64,000 nucleotides of DNA from Panopea generosa (GCA_029582155.1 CM055912.1:3048191-3112190), one strand, 5' to 3'. Positions 1 through 8,984 are shown, numbered from the stretch's first letter. Numbers and translations: made by a program. Notes: generated by a model not told the origin, from the letters alone.

Positions 1-115
1 ACCACACATTACCACCACACATCACACATTGCCATCACACATTGCCACCACACATCATATATTGCCATCACACATTGCCATCACACATTGCCATCACACA
101 TTGCCATCATACATT
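1..115. repeat. 13-bp minisatellite at left edge
   Basis: Degenerate tandem copies of CACATTGCCATCA with CACCACACATC variants run from the first base to about 115. The array is cut by the window edge, so its true length is unknown. Confidence 0.85.
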
Positions 116-257
116 GTTGCTTGGAAGCCTGAATGTTCTCCAATGTATCGAATATGCATGACATTTTGGGCTTACTATTCATGCTATCAAAAACAATGAA
201 AATGTCGACTGCTATATAGAAGAGACTACATGTGATTTTTTTTTTAAATATACACAA

Positions 258-556
258 AACAATGGTGGCCTAGTGGTAGATCTTCCGAACTTTTATACAA
301 ATGATTGTCGGTTCCGTTCAACCCCTTGTGGCGTTATACCAAGTACTAGACAACTGGTACTATAAGCTTCCTTGTTTGATGCTCAGCAATTGGAGGATAG
401 TTCTAGGTATGGTGAAATGTGACTGGGTGGGGTATCATACCATGTGTCTGCACCATGATGCACCTGTGTAGCAGTGCTCAGATTACTGTCTCAAGCAGAC
501 ACTGTCCTGATATGACTGAACAATTGTTGAAAATGATACTAAAATAATAATAGTAT
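258..556 (+). mobile_element. SINE B copy, forward and unexpanded
   Basis: A tRNA-like head (TGGCCTAGTGG at about 267 matches the Pol III A box TRGYNNANNNG) is followed by a weak B-box-like stretch near 310, a body, and a 3' end containing GATATGACTGAACAATTGTTG. I recall this type of 3' end from bivalve SINEs. The body segment 381-452 (GCTCAGCAATTGGAGGATAG to CATGTGTCTGC) is the single-copy counterpart, in opposite orientation, of the 87-bp array unit at 56336-57000. The segment from about 415 to 500 corresponds to the 69-bp unit at 18697-19556. No target-site duplication was identified. Named SINE B only for this report. Confidence 0.65.
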
Positions 557-974
557 TAAATTTACATTTGATGACAACTTTTGCTTTTTTTAATAAATTA
601 CAGTTAAATTATGAATAGAAGTCAAGTTTATTATCCCTCCTCCACACCTCCTAAAAATTTTGTATGTCCACTAAGTCTTATACCCTTGCATGTTTGAGTA
701 GCTACCATGCAGTCGTATAGACAACTTATGTTCAGAGAGGACAGATATTATGAAAAGAACATTTCTTATTTACCTTGTTATAAGTAACAAGTTCGGGATA
801 AACGAAGTGTTTGATATTCCTTATAACCAGTAATTGTTGACAGAGGCAGGGAGACATTGGCAGTGTGTTAAACTTTAGTTACGCTTTGACGTTGAGAACT
901 GAGATTACCCGTCTTGAGATTGGGATCATTTGTAATGTTTCTTCTAGTAATTCTGGAATTCCATCTATTTACAG
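557..974. other. Presumed intron upstream of zinc-finger exon 1
   Basis: No gene or repeat is recognised. The segment ends in the 3' splice site CTATTTACAG at 965-974. If exon 1 is an alternative terminal exon, this is the end of a long intron whose donor lies left of the window. Confidence 0.5.
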
Positions 975-1216
975 ATGAAGAATTTACTGGGCACAACGCA
1001 CTAACTGCAAATGATCGGCCTCCCACAGTGAAAAAAATGGCTTGTCACCTCTGTTCAAAGCTGATCTCGTATAACAACATGCGTAAACACCTAAACATTC
1101 ACACTGGTGTGAGGAAACATAAGTGCAACATTTGCGACAAAGCATTCTCTCAAGGGCCTGATTTGAGACGTCATCTAGTTGGGGTGCACAAAACATTGGA
1201 TTATGATGCCAACTAA
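975..1216 (+). CDS. C2H2 zinc-finger terminal exon 1 (two fingers, own stop)
   Basis: Probable 3'-terminal coding exon of a sequence-specific DNA-binding protein acting in the nucleus. It begins after the acceptor AG at 973-974; the first codon is split (one base upstream, AT here), giving D-E-E-F. The reading frame ends at TAA 1214-1216, about 81 residues. Finger 1 (CHLC...HLNIH) is C-X2-C-X11-H-X3-H, one residue shorter than the usual X12 spacing. A TGVRKHK linker, resembling TGEKPY, joins finger 2 (CNIC...HLVGVH), C-X2-C-X12-H-X4-H, whose helix reads QGPDLRR. A short acidic tail follows. The same architecture and phase recur at 4123-4349 and 7590-7837, so the three are probably alternatively spliced last exons of one gene, as known for lola-type BTB zinc-finger genes; no BTB domain lies in the window. 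The frame is open back to about 914, but the good acceptor and the phase match favour 975. Confidence 0.8.
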
Positions 1217-1415
1217 TCCCTGATTGGATGGCTTATGTTGAACATTATGTCATCTTACCGGTCATTGGATACTTGATTGGACTTTAATGGCAACTGGCCT
1301 CTGATTGGCTGGTTTATGTTGAATATGTTAACTTACCCGTGATTGGTTACTTGCTTTGGACTTTGATGTCAAATACTCTGTCATTGGTTTGTTTATGCTG
1401 GAACTAGATATTGGT
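1217..1415 (+). repeat. About 80-bp degenerate repeat rich in ATTGG, presumed 3' UTR
   Basis: Immediately after the stop of exon 1, a unit of about 80 bp containing CTGATTGG, a GG.TTATGTTGAA segment, a TTACC..TGATTGG/TCATTGG segment and GGACTTTRATG is repeated about 2.4 times with drift. ATTGG, the inverse of CCAAT, occurs many times. It would form the start of the 3' UTR of this isoform. Confidence 0.6.
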
Positions 1416-1478
1416 TACACTACATTCACTGAAGAACAATAGATATATCCAGCAAATTAACATTTACAGAACACTAGT

Positions 1479-1540
1479 ATTAAATATTACGTTCTTGATT
1501 TAAAGTGTATTTATACAGATATTCACCGTTTACAAATAAA
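1479..1540 (+). terminator. Candidate polyadenylation signals for the exon 1 isoform
   Basis: ATTAAA at 1479-1484 and AATAAA at 1535-1540 lie 260-325 bases downstream of the stop codon, a plausible distance for the poly(A) signal of a terminal exon. A T-rich stretch follows at 1549-1555. Only the hexamers are seen. Confidence 0.35.
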
Positions 1541-2267
1541 CTTGTACATTTTTTGCACAATTGACCATTAACTGAATGCCAAAATGAATATAATTCCGCC
1601 TACTAGCCACGTGACTGTTTGTCCAAGTAATTAAAATGAAGTGTTTACTTAAACATAGTTAACCTGTTCAAGGAAAATGGTGGAGTAGCAATAAATATCG
1701 ATTGCTGATTGGAATATCACTTTGTTAATTATGCAATTGTTTAATCCAGCTTGTTTATAATTTTGCTGCGATAAAAATCCATTTTTACCATTGAACCTCT
1801 TGATTGCCCTGGCTCTGCTAATTCAACAAAACATCGGAAAATCTTCTACATTCCATCTCATTCCATCTCATTTAAAGTTTGTCTTTTTTTAAAAAAAACT
1901 GAAGAGCTATTCTCGTGACCGTGGCGTTGTTGTTAATGATCCACCGTTGTTGTTAATGATCCACCGGTTAAAGTTTTATGGTTTTTTTTCTGTTTCTGAA
2001 TAAACTATATATGTTATTGTGACTTAATTTTATAAACAATTTCATATTATGTTATACTAACAACTTATAAATTTATAAAAATGTAGCTTAGTTAACTAAC
2101 TTTTGACTCTGTAGCCTCTAAAACCTTAGATTTAAGTTTATATTAAACAAGTAACATCTCTGACCTTAACCTACTTAATATACATTAATCAAGAGAGCGT
2201 CTGCATCACTTGTCAAATTCTTCTTGCTGAATGCTGGGAGGGTAATTTGACAATTTTCATGTTTACG
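1541..2267. other. Presumed intron, short direct repeats only
   Basis: AT-rich sequence without recognised genes. It contains a 10-bp direct repeat CATTCCATCT near 1851-1870 and a perfect 20-bp tandem duplication (CGTTGTTGTTAATGATCCAC) at 1925-1944 and 1945-1964. Confidence 0.5.
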
Positions 2268-2660
2268 TTTTAGCTCACCTGACCGAAGGTTAACAGGTGA
2301 GCTTTTATGATTGCATTGTGTCTGTTGTCTGTCGTCAGTAACTTTTACTTTAAGCAACTTCTTTCTTGAAGCCACTTGACAAATTTCCAACAAATTTAGT
2401 GTGAATAACTCTTTTATGAAAGTTGCGTTTAAATCATTACCATGGGGTCAACATTGCCACCACCCCAGGTGCTCATTCCTTTATTAACTAACAATCTTTT
2501 CAAAAGCTACAAGGTCTAGGGCCTTGATATTTTGCATGTAGTATCACCTAATGATTTATTCTCAGATTTGTGCAAGACACGACACTAGGATAAAAATTTA
2601 CCGTATTTTAGGGGCTTAGCAGTTTAATATAGGAACATTTTTTATTGCTCATTTTCAGGA
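2268..2660. mobile_element. Dispersed bivalve-type repeat with AGCTCACCTG hairpin
   Basis: Begins with a perfect 10-bp inverted repeat, AGCTCACCTG (2272-2281) and CAGGTGAGCT (2294-2303), then TTTTATGATTGC..GTGTCTGTTGTCTGTCGTC, a CAACTTCTTTCTTGAAGCCAC block and CAAATTTAGTGTGAATAACTC. I recall this order of motifs from a repeat family widespread in bivalve genomes. No protein is encoded. Mechanism of spread and exact ends are unknown. Confidence 0.55.
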
Positions 2661-3857
2661 ACAAACCAGGTAAATTTGTCGGTATGTGGTATAAATTATC
2701 CCTATGAGGTTTCAAGTTCAAGTTAAGTGATACGGCTCACCAAGTCCGAGTTTATTAAATGAATTATTTTAATTCTACTTTAATATTGAGATATAGGCAT
2801 TGTTTACTCACAACACTTGTGATTTAGTCGTTTATCCGTAAAGGCCCAGCAAGGGGTGGGTGCAAAAATGTGATAAAAATGTGAATTTCAATCTTCCTCT
2901 GAAGAATTAATGAATTCTCAAATATACCCTCTCTTTAACCCCTTCCCATTTCTCTCGGTCTTTACGGAAATACCCACTGTTTCACGATTGTGTTAATATC
3001 CTTAAGGGACCAGCTAAGGTCCAGGAAATGAATTTTTGAACCAGCCAGACTGGAGTAGACAGAGTGATTGTCCCTCGTTGATTGATACACGCTGGATTTT
3101 GGATTGCAAACATGGCCATAACCCCACATTCGGATTACATCAGAGTTAGCGTTAGCCCTATTGTGACCTTGAAATATGATTGAGTTGCAATCTGATCACC
3201 TCGGTCTTTGTGTATTATACGGAGGATACGGAAATACACGATGTTTCACGATTGGATTGAGGTGATGAACCTGACTAGGGTTAGAAGAGTTATTGCCCTT
3301 TGGTGAATGGAAATTGAAAATGCAGATTTTTGTTTTGTAACACATACATTTATTTTTGGCTGATCTTGATAAAAAGTAATGTTATAAAAGCAAGGTAAAA
3401 TATTTAACGGCACTGTCGGAGTGTATTTTGAATGTATAACTTTAAAATAGTATTTCTACTACACAAACGAAATGAGATTTTTTTAATTGAAATGCTTAAT
3501 ATATAAATTACAGGTGCACATTGTGTATGTACAATATGCACGCTATTTATTTTCCCACTAAAACTGCATCGGGGGCTTTACAGAATTAATGAGGACACGG
3601 GTATGAACTATGTGTTGAGCAACCGCGCGAAACAAGACAACAATGAAAAGAAAACAAATAACCACCCCGTCCCTAAAACAATAACAACACCCCCACACAA
3701 AAACAACAACAAAACAAACAACAACTCACAGGTTAAAATAAAATCTAAACACCGTCCATTTCAGGGATTAGCTAAACAATCTTATGCCAGTCTGTGATTA
3801 TGCGTGCACAGGCGGTGAGGTTAAGAACATTTTATTGATTTGTTGCTTCTCGCAAGG
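2661..3857. other. Presumed intron with a diverged internal repeat
   Basis: No gene recognised. The motif ACGGAAATACMCRMTGTTTCACGATTG appears twice (about 2964-2990 and 3229-3253), suggesting a diverged dispersed repeat. An A/C-rich low-complexity tract (AACAACAACAAAACAAAC) occupies about 3630-3730. Confidence 0.45.
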
Positions 3858-4010
3858 GTTTTCTGTTGCCGAGTGTCCTATGACGTCGTCTAAAGATCAC
3901 TTACTAGTACCTCTCACCGCTAAGGTCGAAGGTTCGAGTCCCACTCGCTCCACAATCTTCTTTATGTGAGAAAGTTAACTAGTTATTTGTGGTTCTACTC
4001 CGATTCATTA
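3858..4010 (+). mobile_element. tRNA-derived SINE fragment (third family, SINE C)
   Basis: Contains AGATCACTTACTAGTACCTC and then GGTTCGAGTCC at about 3930-3940, a perfect Pol III B box, followed by CACTCGCTCCAC and a TTTATGTGAGAAAGTTAACT segment with GTGGTTCTAC. The motif order resembles a very common bivalve tRNA-SINE that I recall. The 5' (A-box) part is degenerate or missing. Confidence 0.5.
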
Positions 4011-4122
4011 TGAGGTTTCCTACCGATATGCCATGCATAATCTGGAATGTGTTGAAAATGGCGTTTATGCTTCTTGCACAGTTTTAGGTAGCCCTAATTC
4101 TGGATTTCGTGTCTCTTTACAG

Positions 4123-4349
4123 ATCCAGCAATACCTGGTCAGTTTCCAACGAATAAAACACCGTCGCGTAAGAAAATTCCTTGCAAGTTGTGTTCGCGAC
4201 TGATATCCAGCGCAAACATGCACAAACACTTAATTATCCACTCAGGAGTAAGGAACTTTAAATGTGAAATCTGCTGTAGGACCTTCTCCCAGGGACCAAA
4301 CTTAAGGCGGCATATAGTCTCAGCGCACGGACTGGCGGGTTTCTTGTAG
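4123..4349 (+). CDS. C2H2 zinc-finger terminal exon 2 (two fingers, own stop)
   Basis: Second paralogous cassette. It lies behind a strong 3' splice site (GTGTCTCTTTACAG, AG at 4121-4122). One base comes from the upstream exon, then AT, CCA and so on, giving D-P-A-I-P; the frame stays open to TAG 4347-4349, about 75 residues. It has no early ATG, so it reads only as an internal or terminal exon. Residues: basic stretch TPSRKKIP, finger 1 CKLC...HLIIH (C-X2-C-X11-H-X3-H), linker SGVRNFK, finger 2 CEIC...HIVSAH (C-X2-C-X12-H-X4-H), helix QGPNLRR. Finger 2 differs from exon 1 at helix position 3 (N instead of D), a DNA-contacting position in classical fingers. Same strand and phase as the cassettes at 975 and 7590. 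No obvious AATAAA follows closely. Confidence 0.8.
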
Positions 4350-4703
4350 GTATTACGAGGCCGTCAGGAACGGGAACATACTTGGAAGGGTAGTTGCATA
4401 TTTGCTGTCATTAATCATGTGTACTTTTATTTCGAGCTACCTTTTTCCTGTGATTTTAATGGCATCATATAATACAGATATATTGTAAACATGGTCAAAT
4501 ATCAAGTTGAATTTTTAAATATATTTTACTAGGACACTGTTAGTTTTATGGAAAAAAACCACTTAATTATTTTTGTATATGAAATTTCAGATAGTAAAAC
4601 GTACTTGGATACGGTTATGTATTCAATGTGTAGATAAAGGTTTGCTGATTTAGAAAGTTATGTATATAATATCCGTATTTGTTTAATCCAGATCAGGTGA
4701 AAA
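4350..4703. other. Downstream of zinc-finger exon 2
   Basis: AT-rich, no gene or repeat recognised. It would be 3' UTR or intron depending on which terminal exon is used. Confidence 0.4.
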
Positions 4704-4806
4704 CTAGAGGTGTGTAACAAATGTTCACGGCAGATAAAACTATAGGTGTGTAACAAATGTTCACGGCAGATAAAACTATAGGTGTGTAACAAATGTTCAC
4801 GGCAGA
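4704..4806. repeat. 36-bp tandem repeat, 3 copies
   Basis: Units at 4704-4739, 4740-4775 and 4776-4806 (last partial) share GGTGTGTAACAAATGTTCAC followed by GGCAGA. They are nearly identical, suggesting recent duplication. Confidence 0.9.
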
Positions 4807-5079
4807 AAATCTGCCTTTTTTCAATCACCAAAGGTCAACAATCCAGGTTCAACTACCCGTATACATTCTCGACGTTACTAACATTGGGTTGAAAGTAATG
4901 GAAGAAAGAAAAAAAAGAAACATTACTTCCAGGTGTCCAGGATGTCATGTTTGTTTTTCTTGAATCTATTTTAGCTTGATTGCGAAGTAAACTCGGAGCT
5001 TTCGTAAATCGGTCTCGAGTCCGTCTCTTTGTAGAACCAGTACAGGACAATATTTATAATGTGTCAGCTGATCGATCTT

Positions 5080-5290
5080 ATATTAGTTTTAAACTTATTT
5101 ATTTTACATCGATTTAAAACAAGTTCTTACAATTAAGACAAATTACGCTCAGAATCTTCCTGGGTAGAACCAACTAAACATGCGGATAAAGTTTGTTGCT
5201 CAAGGACACTGTCCATAGTCGTGGTGGAGGATGGAACCCACGATCCCCAATCTTTGGTCCAATGTTCTACCACTGGACTATGCACTCCAC
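5080..5290 (-). mobile_element. SINE A copy, reverse and unexpanded
   Basis: Read on the minus strand from 5290: GTGGAGTGCA, A box TAGTCCAGTGG (5270-5280 reversed), a B-box-like GGGTTCCATCC (about 5229-5239), GTGTCCTTGAGCAA, GTTGGTTCTACCCAGGAAGA, then a TTAAATCGATGTAAAATAAA tail and TAAGTTTAAAACTAATAT. This order matches the copies at 48503, 52150 and 57521. It is a near-complete reference for the element whose head is amplified at 14056-17494 and whose body is amplified at 36721-43240; both segments are single here. Confidence 0.75.
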
Positions 5291-5559
5291 ATGTCAACAC
5301 CTGGCTGAATCGCTAAGTACCATCACACACCAACACAAATACACATGTTCCCATGAGCACATGCACACGCGCGCGCGCACACACATTTTCATATGGAACT
5401 CTATAATCCCTGGTGCAAATAATATTAAAGAATTAAACTTTATTTTACACAACAAGTCAATCTAACCGATACAGTGGTAGATAAAAATTCTCAATATTTC
5501 TATAACGAATATAATATCTTTGCTATATAATTGTCATAACATATTCATGAATATCTATT
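5291..5559. other. Intron segment with CA/CG microsatellite
   Basis: No gene recognised. Alternating purine-pyrimidine ACACGCGCGCGCGCACACACA lies around 5364-5384. Confidence 0.5.
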
Positions 5560-5790
5560 GCTGAAACTCTGCAGTTCTGCATGTATCATGGTTCTATGTT
5601 CATTCTGTATATTCATTTGTTGCTGTATTTTTTTAATCTGTATGTTAATTTGTTGTTTTTGTACATGTAGAGTGAACCTTGAATCTTCCTTCCTGTTGGC
5701 GTCGAATAACCTATAATGTGTAGGTACGCCGTAAAACCCTATTCATTCATTCATTCATTCATTCATTCATTCATTCATTCATTCATTTAT
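5560..5790 (+). mobile_element. Retroposon-like element D, copy 1, with (ATTC)n tail
   Basis: Contains AACTCTGCAGTTCTGCATGT, GAGTGAACCTTGAATCTTCC, GTCGAATAACCTATAATGTG and GGTACGCCGTAAAACCCT, ending in a (ATTC)n microsatellite at 5741-5787. A 3' microsatellite tail is typical of some LINE- and SINE-type retroposons. A second copy, split by an insertion, lies at 6147-7460. Confidence 0.6.
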
Positions 5791-6146
5791 CATTTATTCA
5801 TTTATAAATATCTTGGAAATGCAATGACTTTAATTAATTGTATGACTGTATGTTTGTTTAGTATTTGAATGTATTTGTTATAATCATGATTTGCTTTGTT
5901 GATGGCCTGAATGGAGAACAGTTATTGTAATTAATTAAGTTACCGCCGTTGAGTAAAGAATTGTTTATTATTTTCATATATTATCTTCTGAATGGGTGCC
6001 TTATTCATTTTATGTTCATTATTGTGGTTAAATTTCCGACCACTATGTGGTTCCAGGGAGCCATATGAGTGATGGCAAGAATAGGATCACTGTAGCTAAT
6101 GCATGTCGTAAGAAGCGACAACTTGAGTAATACTATATAATTTGCT
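5791..6146. other. Presumed intron, nothing recognised
   Basis: AT-rich with no gene, RNA or clear repeat found on either strand. Confidence 0.4.
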
Positions 6147-6213
6147 AAAACTCTGCCTTTCTGCAGGTATCAAGGTTCTAGGTTCATTCTGCATATGCAT
6201 TTGTTGATTTTTA
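6147..6213 (+). mobile_element. Element D copy 2, 5' part (interrupted)
   Basis: AACTCTGCCTTTCTGCAGGT to GCATATGCATTTGTTGA aligns with the start of element D copy 1 at 5560. The match stops at TTTTTA (6208-6213) and resumes at TTTTTA 7327-7332, so the element is split by the repeat at 6214-7326. Confidence 0.6.
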
Positions 6214-7326
6214 GGGTGGCATATAGTAATCACAGCGTCCGTCCGTCTTTCCGTCTGGTATTTTTTGTCCGGCCTGTAACTTTGTCATGCATAGATGTAT
6301 TATGTTAATACTTGCTACAAATGATCAACATAACATGAGATTTGTCGTGAGTAAGACCCACACCGTACCTCAAAGGTCAAGGTCACACTTTGAGTTTGTT
6401 TGACAACACTTTGAGTCTTTGTGAGATTTCGTGTCCAGCCTGTAACTTTGTCATGCAAACATGGATTTTATAAATACTTGCAACAAATGATGAATATAAC
6501 ATGATGACGTGTCGCACGTAACACCCAGACTTCCACTTCAAAGGTCAAGGTCACAATTTAACTTTATTTGACAACACTTTCAGTATGCTGGAGATTTTGT
6601 GTCCGGTCTGTAACTTTGTCACCTATGGATAAAATTAAAAAAAAACACATGTTTCAATTCATCAGCATGACATGACGACATTTCGCACATAACGCACAAG
6701 ACCCAGAACCTTTCCTTAAAGGTCAAGGTCACACTTTCAATTTGTTTGATATTTTGTATCTGGTCTTTAACTTGGCTCATTTTATCAAGATGACATGACG
6801 AGGTGTCACACGTAAAACCCAGACCCTTACTTAAGGCCAAGGTCTCACTTTGAGTTTGTTCATCAACACTTTGAGTTTGTTTGAGATTTAAAGTCCAGTC
6901 TGTAACTTTATCATACATGGATGGATTTCAAAAACACTTCACTCAATTTATCAATTGATCAACATGGCATGACAAAGGGTCGCTTTAAGACCTAGAACCT
7001 TACATCAAAGGTCAATGTCACACTTTCAGTTTGTTTGATATTTGTTTTAGGGATTTTTGATGTAGGGATTTTAAAATAGCTTGATACAAGTGATCAACAT
7101 GTCATGATGGTGTGTCATCTGCATTTACCTGTAGAAATACCCAGACCTTTACATTAGATGCCATGGTCAAGGTTAAACAAAGGTCAATGTCACACTTTAA
7201 TGTAAAAAATAAAAAAAATTGCATTCTAGTCTAAAACGTCAGTCCATGACTCTTAAATATTTATGGATACATCGCTACCTATTATAAAATATATCGTTAT
7301 TTTTACAGACCCAGTAACATTTCTTG
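6214..7326. mobile_element. Nested bivalve-type repeat with about 165-bp internal units
   Basis: Begins GGTGGCATATAGTAATCACAG and GTCCGTCCGTC. About five diverged units of roughly 165-180 bp follow, each with GTCCRGYCTGTAACTTTGTC, a GAYCAACATRACATGA segment and AAAGGTCAAGGTCACACTTT. No coding capacity. It is flanked by direct TTTTTA (6208-6213 and 7327-7332), a plausible target-site duplication, and sits between two halves of element D. The family resembles a repeat common in bivalves. Confidence 0.6.
6374..6731 (+). promoter_or_regulatory. Three AGGTCA-AGGTCA (DR0) sites within the repeat
   Basis: Perfect direct repeats of the nuclear-receptor half-site with no spacer occur at 6374-6385, 6542-6553 and 6720-6731. 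Each contains TCAAGGTCA, the extended half-site known for ERR/SF-1-type receptors. Diverged versions are near 6836, 7008 and 7165. The motif is an inherent part of the repeat; regulatory activity is not shown. Confidence 0.4.
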
Positions 7327-7460
7327 TTTTTATCTGCATTCTAATTTGTTTTTTTTACATGTTGAGTGAACCTTGAATCGTCCTTCCTGTTTGCGTCGAA
7401 TAACCTACAATGTGTTGGTACAGCGTAAACCCCTTCATTCATTTATTTATTCATTATTAT
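7327..7460 (+). mobile_element. Element D copy 2, 3' part
   Basis: GTTTTTATCTGCATTCTAAT, GAGTGAACCTTGAATCGTCC, GTCGAATAACCTACAATGTG and GGTACAGCGTAAACCCC, then a degenerate ATTC/ATTT tail, correspond to 5626-5790 of copy 1. Confidence 0.6.
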
Positions 7461-7561
7461 TATAACTATTTATTTCCTTTAATTGTAGGCCTGAAGCAGA
7501 AGAAATGCATTGAGAAGGTCGAGTGCCACCTGTGTTTCAAGTCATACCGATGATGAACATG
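7461..7561 (+). pseudogene. Truncated duplicate of the start of zinc-finger exon 3, with acceptor
   Basis: A 101-bp tandem duplication has copied the intron end plus the first 73 bases of exon 3. The copy has its own acceptor AG at 7487-7488 and then encodes LKQKKCIEKVECHLCFKS before a one-base deletion shifts the frame into TGA TGA. It stops inside finger 1 before any histidine ligand. Splicing to this acceptor would give a protein truncated within finger 1. Sequence is still close to exon 3, so the event looks fairly recent. Confidence 0.75.
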
Positions 7562-7589
7562 TTTAATTATTTATTTCCTATAATTCTAG

Positions 7590-7837
7590 GCCCTAAGCAG
7601 ACGAAATGCATTGAGAAGGTGCAGTGCAGCCTGTGTTTCAAGTCCATATCCAAGATGAACATGAAGAAGCATATGCGGATTCACGCGGGTGTCCGACCGT
7701 ACGTCTGCTTGGTGTGCAACAAGGCGTTCTCTCAGAGGCCGAACCTAAAGGCCCATGAACTGACTCATTTAAACAAGTCAACTCTGTACGGAAATATCAG
7801 TGTCGTAGATGAAGTCAAACACAACTTTGGAGTTTAA
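7590..7837 (+). CDS. C2H2 zinc-finger terminal exon 3 (two fingers, own stop)
   Basis: Third paralogous cassette. The acceptor AG is at 7588-7589 after TATTTCCTATAATTC; the first codon is split with one upstream base (then GC, CCT, AAG), as in the other two. The stop is TAA 7835-7837, about 82 residues from the exon. Finger 1 CSLC...HMRIH is again C-X2-C-X11-H-X3-H, linker AGVRPYV, finger 2 CLVC...HELTH is C-X2-C-X12-H-X3-H with helix QRPNLKA. Compared with exons 1 and 2, the second finger has X3 rather than X4 between histidines and alanine at helix position 6. Finger 1 keeps helix residues S, N and K at -1, 3 and 6 in all three exons, so difference in specificity should come mainly from finger 2. 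The open frame extends upstream to 7523, but that portion is the duplicated acceptor region, not exon. Confidence 0.8.
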
Positions 7838-8260
7838 CTATTGTTTGGTACAAAGAAGAATTGAACATTTAGTGTGGTTGAGACATTTTCTTTATTGAAA
7901 GCGGTGCCCAGCAAATTAGTCATTGTTTTGTACCGTATGTTTGAGTCGGGTAATAGAGCAACAGTGATGTCTATTTTGTACACCTGCATGTACTAATGAC
8001 TACAGTGGATTTATCAAACCCAATCGCATTATCTCGGCAGCACTGTTTTGTAGTAAGATGTATACGAGGCTATACTTATAGTCTATCCCAGTTCCTGATG
8101 TCTGTCTAATCAGGTCTGTCAAACCCAAATGAAAAACAACTTGTGGGACTTAGAATTTTACATAGGGATACTATATGAAAATAGAAAATTCTAAATTTTT
8201 CATCCATTTTGGCAAAATTATTCAAATTGACTTCTGAAGCATCATTTGGTCTTATGAAAT
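7838..8260. other. Presumed 3' UTR and downstream of exon 3
   Basis: No gene or clear repeat. The first close AATAAA I see is far downstream at 8944-8949, too distant to assign firmly. Confidence 0.35.
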
Positions 8261-8600
8261 AAGATGAACGACTACATCAAAGGTCAAGGTCACGTACTGG
8301 ACTTAAGGTCATGGACGCTGTGTATTTCCATATACTGTATTGTTGCTCGTGTCCAACCCGTCACTTTAAAATGCATAACTTTGATCAATATATTGGAGAC
8401 TTTGTATTGCATGCCAAACATAATTGACTTCTATAATACTGGATCATGGAATTTGGTGTTATTTGCATGGCGACCGTTTTCATTATGTATCGGCTAGTCT
8501 CCATAGACTGTTTTGTAAAACATTTGTATTTGAACGTTCATCTAGCTTCTAACTGATATTGATTTTTTTTCACATTGTATAAAATTGCTATTCACGTCTA
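8261..8600. mobile_element. Diverged dispersed repeat carrying another DR0 motif
   Basis: CATCAAAGGTCAAGGTCACG (AGGTCA repeated at 8281-8286 and 8287-8292) plus GGACTTAAGGTCATGG resemble the internal units of 6214-7326. The remainder is diverged and its limits are uncertain. Confidence 0.4.
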
Positions 8601-8984
8601 AAAATTGAACATTTTGCTAATTTTTTTATTTACTAAAACTTTTTTTTTTACTATTTGATATATGGATACTGGGTCACAAGACATGCATCTTTTACTGGGA
8701 TGCCCAAACTGAATTCCAAGAAAGTAAGAACTCTAATTCCTTTTCCTGCAGCGTTCAATGCGTCGCTTACTATGCAGATTTTCATGTAGTGTAAAATTTT
8801 ATGGAGGAACAAATTAAATATTTAAAAAAATCGCACGAACATAAACAAGAACCTAATACGAAGTTTGTCATTGGCGTAATAAGAAATATTTTATTCTAAA
8901 CTTGTATATACAACTGAAACTGTCGTATACATCGTATCATTGAAATAAAATGTTGCTTGACCGTTTGAGGCGTTTTTTTACTAC
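8601..8984. other. Intergenic or UTR, nothing recognised
   Basis: AT-rich with homopolymer T runs. AATAAA at 8944-8949 could be a distal poly(A) signal for the exon 3 isoform. Confidence 0.35.

Noticed and set aside
3603..3797. 64-codon open frame rich in N, K and P
   Set aside because: Low-complexity A/C-rich sequence, no start context or homologous motif.
7307..7330. A fourth zinc-finger exon start (TTTACAGACCCAGTAAC resembles the exon 2 boundary)
   Set aside because: The frame that follows (DPVTFLVFICIL) has no cysteine pair or finger, and it lies at the end of the inserted repeat.
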